From an uncultured Alphaproteobacteria bacterium (lineage in GTDB: Bacteria > Pseudomonadota > Alphaproteobacteria > HIMB59 > GCA-002718135): DNA of 64,000 nucleotides. Made by a program: the position numbers and the translations under genes. How positions within the stretch are numbered: the stretch's first letter is position 1; each line of letters starts with the position of its first letter. The stretch covers positions 1 to 64,000 of the forward strand of contig CACJEE010000004.1 of the NCBI GenBank assembly GCA_902592345.1, given 5' to 3'. Of this stretch, positions 59,955 through 64,000 are shown piece after piece. The notes below the pieces were generated by a model. The model saw nothing but the letters and a program-made list of their open reading frames with translations. It had not been told where the DNA came from and did not search any database.

Positions 59955-60902
59955 TTAATTTTTAATTTTAAAACTATTCATCTTATCTATACAATCATCA
60001 AAATTTATAATGCCTGCATCAGAACCTAATCCAGTTGCAACTAGACCTGATGTAATTGTTGCAAATTTAAGAGAAGTTTCGATATCCATTTCTTTAATCA
60101 ATGCAACTATCATTCCTGCATCAAATGCATCACCACAGCCTGTCGTATCAACTACTTTAATATCAAAAGCTGGTGTCATTATTTTGTTTTCTTTATTCAT
60201 AAATAAGGATCCTTCACCACCCATAGTAAGTACACAATTTTTAACACCTCTATCTAGGTAATATTTTGCAATATCTTCAGGATTATCCAATCCACACATT
60301 ATACTTGCTTCTTCAATACTTGGCATAAAATAATCTATATGGGGAAGAAGCGGTTCAACAATAGTTGCAGTTTCCTCAGTTGCTCCAATTAAATCCCACG
60401 TAGTAATACAATTTCTGTTTTGAGCTTCTTTTAAAATATCTACTGAAATTGGGCCATCAAGTTTTTTGAGTAAACCAGTACCACCAAGATGAAAAACTTT
60501 ACAATCATAAATATCTACTTTTTCTTTTTTAGGTGGAAGAAAATAATCACAAGCGCCTCTTAAGTGTAAAGCTGGTCTTTCTCCGTTAGGTCTTATATTT
60601 AAAATTGTTGATGATGTTGGCACGCCTTTTAGTCTTTCAAAGCCAATAGTATCAACACCAAATTTCTCAAGTGTTGATAATACAAAATCTGCTTTTTCAT
60701 CATCCCCAACTGCACCTACCCCTAAAGTAGAAACTCCAAGTTTAGCGCAGTCTATTACTGTACCTCCAGCTGTACCGGCAACAGTTAATCTTAATTCATC
60801 AATATAAGCTAGATTACCTCCATCGGGAATTTTTGAAACAGGTCTTCCTAATATATCTAAAACAACTAACCCTAAAACTGTTGTATCGTATTTCTTTTGC
60901 AT
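59955..60902 (-). CDS. PfkB-family carbohydrate kinase
   Basis: GGTVIDCAKLGVSTLGVGAVGDDEKADFVL, VVDTTGCGDAFDAGMIVAL. Confidence 0.92.
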   Translation of the reverse strand: MQKKYDTTVLGLVVLDILGRPVSKIPDGGNLAYIDELRLTVAGTAGGTVIDCAKLGVSTLGVGAVGDDEKADFVLSTLEKFGVDTIGFERLKGVPTSSTILNIRPNGERPALHLRGACDYFLPPKKEKVDIYDCKVFHLGGTGLLKKLDGPISVDILKEAQNRNCITTWDLIGATEETATIVEPLLPHIDYFMPSIEEASIMCGLDNPEDIAKYYLDRGVKNCVLTMGGEGSLFMNKENKIMTPAFDIKVVDTTGCGDAFDAGMIVALIKEMDIETSLKFATITSGLVATGLGSDAGIINFDDCIDKMNSFKIKN

Positions 60903-60907
60903 ATTAA

Positions 60908-61744
60908 TTATTCAAGATCTTTCTCAATACTTTTTAAATGATTAATTGATTGTTCAGTGTAATTATCTTTAAACTCTTCAGCTCTCCCACCTCTAACGCA
61001 AGCAAAAGGATCTGATACTGGAGGGATAAGTTCCATCGTTATATAATTATTAAAATTTATATCTTTTAATGCTTGAAGAATTGGTTTGAAATCTGTGTGT
61101 CCAGTACCTGGTGCAGCACGATTAGAGTCAGCGATATGACAATGGTTTAATTTAGATCCAATTTTTCTATAGGCGTTTGCAATATTAACTTCTTCAATAG
61201 ACATATGAAATGTATCACCATGAATACCTGCATTTGTTAACTCCAATGCATCCAAAATTTTTTCAGCCTGCTCTAATCTATTTATAAAATATGTTTCATA
61301 TCTATTCCAAGGTTCTATGGATATACTAATGCCAGCTTTTTGTGCATACTCGCCAACTTGCTGGATGGACTCAATTGCATATTTCATTTCTTCCTCTTCA
61401 GATTTCAATGATTCTATTTTGCCAACAGGGGAGGGCGCTACAATCATTGTAGTAGAATTAATTTCCGCACCCATATCTGCAATTTCTTTGCAATAATCTA
61501 TTGCTTTTATTCGCATTGATTTTTCAGGATTAATTAAATCTCTCTCACTTGTAAATATTGAACATATAGAATTTACTTTAATATTGTATTCTTCATTTAG
61601 TTTATTTACTTCATTGAAGTTGTACCAACTTGGCTCTCCAACAAGTTCAATGCCATTATAACCAAATTTATTTAATCTTTTGACTTGAGTAAGGTAATCT
61701 TCACCTGAATAAACAATTGTATTATAAGAATATTTAAAAGACAT
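60908..61744 (-). CDS. sugar phosphate isomerase/epimerase (xylose isomerase-like TIM barrel)
   Basis: LNKFGYNGIELVGEPSWYNF, ISIEPWNRYETYFINRLEQA, GIHGDTFHMSIEE, CHIADSNRAAPGTGHTDF. Confidence 0.9.
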   Translation of the reverse strand: MSFKYSYNTIVYSGEDYLTQVKRLNKFGYNGIELVGEPSWYNFNEVNKLNEEYNIKVNSICSIFTSERDLINPEKSMRIKAIDYCKEIADMGAEINSTTMIVAPSPVGKIESLKSEEEEMKYAIESIQQVGEYAQKAGISISIEPWNRYETYFINRLEQAEKILDALELTNAGIHGDTFHMSIEEVNIANAYRKIGSKLNHCHIADSNRAAPGTGHTDFKPILQALKDINFNNYITMELIPPVSDPFACVRGGRAEEFKDNYTEQSINHLKSIEKDLE

Positions 61745-61758
61745 TTTGTTTTTTCCTC

Positions 61759-62907
61759 CTAAAGTTCAACATTAGTTTTTAGCCATTGTTTAGTATTTCC
61801 AGAATTAATTACTGCTTCACAAACTTTTTGTGTTTGTAATGCATTTCTAAAATCTGGTTGTGCTTTATTTTCACTGTCTACAGAAGCTAAGAAATCAGCC
61901 ACTCCGTGAGTAAAAGAATGTTCAAATCCTATATTAAGTCCAGGCACCCACCATTTATCCATATAGGGCTGATCTCCATCTGTTACGTGTATATCTCTCC
62001 AACCGCGCACAATAGATTCATCACTATGATCGAAATACTTTAAACGATGAAGATCATGTAGATCCCATGCAATTGATGAATTTTCTCCATTAATTTCAAA
62101 TGTATATAAAGCCTTATGGCCACGAGCATATCGTGTTGACTCAAATATTGCTAATGATCCATTTTTAAATTTAGCAAGAAAGGCACATGCGTCATCAATT
62201 CCAACTTTTTGAACTTTTCCGGTAAGGCTATGCGTTCTTTCTTTTATAAATGTTTCAGTCATTGCGCTTACTTCAGTTATCGCACCATTTAACCACATAG
62301 CAGTATCAATACAATGTGCTAACAAATCTCCAGTTACACCACTTCCTGCAACATCTACATCTAATCTCCATAAGCCTTCTCCACCTTGAGGTAAATCAGA
62401 AGAAATTGTCCAATCTTGAAGAAAATTAGCTCGATAATGAAATATTCTTCCTAACGATCCTCTATCGATAATATTTTTTGCTAGAGTTACAGAAGGTATT
62501 CGCCTGTAGTTGTACCATACCATATTAGGTACGCCTGCTTTTTCAACAGCTGCAACCATCTCTTCTCCTTCTGCAACATTAAGTGAAAGAGGTTTTTCTG
62601 TTAAAATCCACTTACCATTTTCCGCTGCTGCAATAGCAATGTCACGGTGCATATTATTGGGAGCACAAATGTCTATTACATCTATTTCTTTACTCTCAAC
62701 AACTTCTTTCCAGTCAGTAACAACTTTTTCATATCCCCAATTAGAGGCAAAACTTTTTGCACGTTCTTCATTTCGTGCACAAAACATTTTTAATTCAGGT
62801 TCATATGGAAGATCTGGAAAAAATTTTGCAGCTTGACGAAAAGCATTTGTATGAGCTTTTCCCATAAAGCCATAACCTATCATACCAACTCTTAATTTCT
62901 TTTTCAT
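61759..62907 (-). CDS. Gfo/Idh/MocA-family oxidoreductase
   Basis: [59 protein letters not shown]. Confidence 0.92.
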   Translation of the reverse strand: MKKKLRVGMIGYGFMGKAHTNAFRQAAKFFPDLPYEPELKMFCARNEERAKSFASNWGYEKVVTDWKEVVESKEIDVIDICAPNNMHRDIAIAAAENGKWILTEKPLSLNVAEGEEMVAAVEKAGVPNMVWYNYRRIPSVTLAKNIIDRGSLGRIFHYRANFLQDWTISSDLPQGGEGLWRLDVDVAGSGVTGDLLAHCIDTAMWLNGAITEVSAMTETFIKERTHSLTGKVQKVGIDDACAFLAKFKNGSLAIFESTRYARGHKALYTFEINGENSSIAWDLHDLHRLKYFDHSDESIVRGWRDIHVTDGDQPYMDKWWVPGLNIGFEHSFTHGVADFLASVDSENKAQPDFRNALQTQKVCEAVINSGNTKQWLKTNVEL

Positions 62908-62921
62908 TTTATCCTCCTATA

Positions 62922-64000
62922 TTAAAATTTTAACCACTTACTTCCACCCAAACCAGACTCAACAACCTTTGAAATAAACTTTACACCCTTTAAACCATCT
63001 TCAATTGATGGAACTAAAAGTAATTCATCTTCTATTTTTTGATTTTTTTTGAAAGCGATTATTTGTTTAGCAAAATCTGAATAAATATTTGCAAATCCCT
63101 CTAAATAACCTTCTGGATGCCCTGGCGGTATTCTGGTTACTCTTCCAGCGACATCTATAGTTTCATTACCTGCTCGACGAATTATTTTTTTTGCTTCACC
63201 AAATATATCAACTCTCAAATAATTTGGATTTTCTTGTTCCCACTCCAAACCACCTTTATCTCCATAAATTCTGATTTTTAAAGCATTTTCATTTCCTGGC
63301 GCAACTTGAGATGACCATAGCATTCCTTTTACACCATTTTCATACCTCAACAGTACGTGAGCGTTATCATCATTTTTTCTTCCTTCAACGAAACTACTAA
63401 TGTCTGCACATAATTCTGTAAGTTTTGCACCAGTAATAAAGTCTGCTAAATTAAATGCATGACTCCCAATATCTCCAATAGAACCGCCCATTCCAGCTTT
63501 TGATGGGTCAGTTCTCCATGATGCTTGTTTTTGACCTTCATTTTCAATAGGTAATGTCAGCCAATCTTGAGCATATTCAACTTGTATGACTCTTAAATTT
63601 CCAATTGATCCATTGTGACACATTTCTCTTGCTTGTCTTACCATTGGATAGCCAGTGTAATTATGTGTTAACGCGAACAAAGCGCTAGAATTTTTTACAC
63701 ATTCAAAAAATTTTTCAGCATCTTCTAGATTATGTGTAAGTGGCTTATCACAAATAACATGTATGCCTTTCATTATAAAAGCTTCAGCAATTGGGTAATG
63801 AAGATGATTAGGTGTAACAATAGCAACAACATCTATTCCATTTTCTAAGTTCGACTCTTTTTCTGCCATTTCTAGATATGTCGAATAAGATCTATCTTCT
63901 GCAATTCCCAATTCTTTGGCAGATGAATGTGCAACTTCAGGATTGCTAGCTAGAGATCCAGCTACTAACTCATAGTGATCATCAATTCTTGATGCTATAC
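62922..64000 (-). CDS. Gfo/Idh/MocA-family oxidoreductase, N-terminus beyond right window edge
   Basis: VVAIVTPNHLHYPIAEAFIMKGIHVICDKPLTHNLEDA. The minus-strand frame stays open past 63911 to 64000, reading ..IASRIDDHYELVAGSLASNPEVAHSSAKEL-GIAEDRS, so the listed Met is internal. Confidence 0.92.
   Translation of the reverse strand, partial: IASRIDDHYELVAGSLASNPEVAHSSAKELGIAEDRSYSTYLEMAEKESNLENGIDVVAIVTPNHLHYPIAEAFIMKGIHVICDKPLTHNLEDAEKFFECVKNSSALFALTHNYTGYPMVRQAREMCHNGSIGNLRVIQVEYAQDWLTLPIENEGQKQASWRTDPSKAGMGGSIGDIGSHAFNLADFITGAKLTELCADISSFVEGRKNDDNAHVLLRYENGVKGMLWSSQVAPGNENALKIRIYGDKGGLEWEQENPNYLRVDIFGEAKKIIRRAGNETIDVAGRVTRIPPGHPEGYLEGFANIYSDFAKQIIAFKKNQKIEDELLLVPSIEDGLKGVKFISKVVESGLGGSKWLKF

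Noticed and set aside
1-64000. CRISPR arrays, IS elements, prophage, toxin-antitoxin or known defence systems
   Set aside because: No regularly spaced repeats, transposase, integrase, phage structural genes or defence signatures were seen on either strand. The repeat check was visual only.

Overview
AT-rich, gene-dense window with the look of a streamlined alphaproteobacterial (probably marine) chromosome; the taxonomic call is inference from gene content and order. Most genes are housekeeping and can be named from conserved motifs: an Aap-type amino-acid ABC transporter; valS, ilvD, argS and serS; the erpA-xthA-dgt-argS-SPOR-scpA-scpB-tatABC-serS-pcm block; the gcvTHP operon behind a tandem glycine riboswitch; and a pcs-cysE-cysK-CGS operon. 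A terminal sugar-catabolism cluster runs off the right edge. There are two tRNAs (Asn-GTT, Cys-GCA). The items most worth a second look are: (1) a structured, terminator-ended intergenic RNA at about 33390-33499 with a GAAA-capped 15-bp stem and an exposed GGGAGGAAAUG loop; (2) a SAM-II/SAM-V-like riboswitch candidate upstream of metY; (3) umuDC behind an alphaproteobacterial-type LexA box (GAAC-N7-GAAC), ending 2 nt from a convergent tRNA; (4) a very small PopZ-like protein between tolC and valS; (5) a translationally coupled aminotransferase-sulfotransferase-hydratase cassette; (6) a sugar pathway with two Gfo/Idh/MocA dehydrogenases. No CRISPR array, prophage, IS element or recognisable defence island was seen. 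All family names come from reading motifs by eye; no database search was run.
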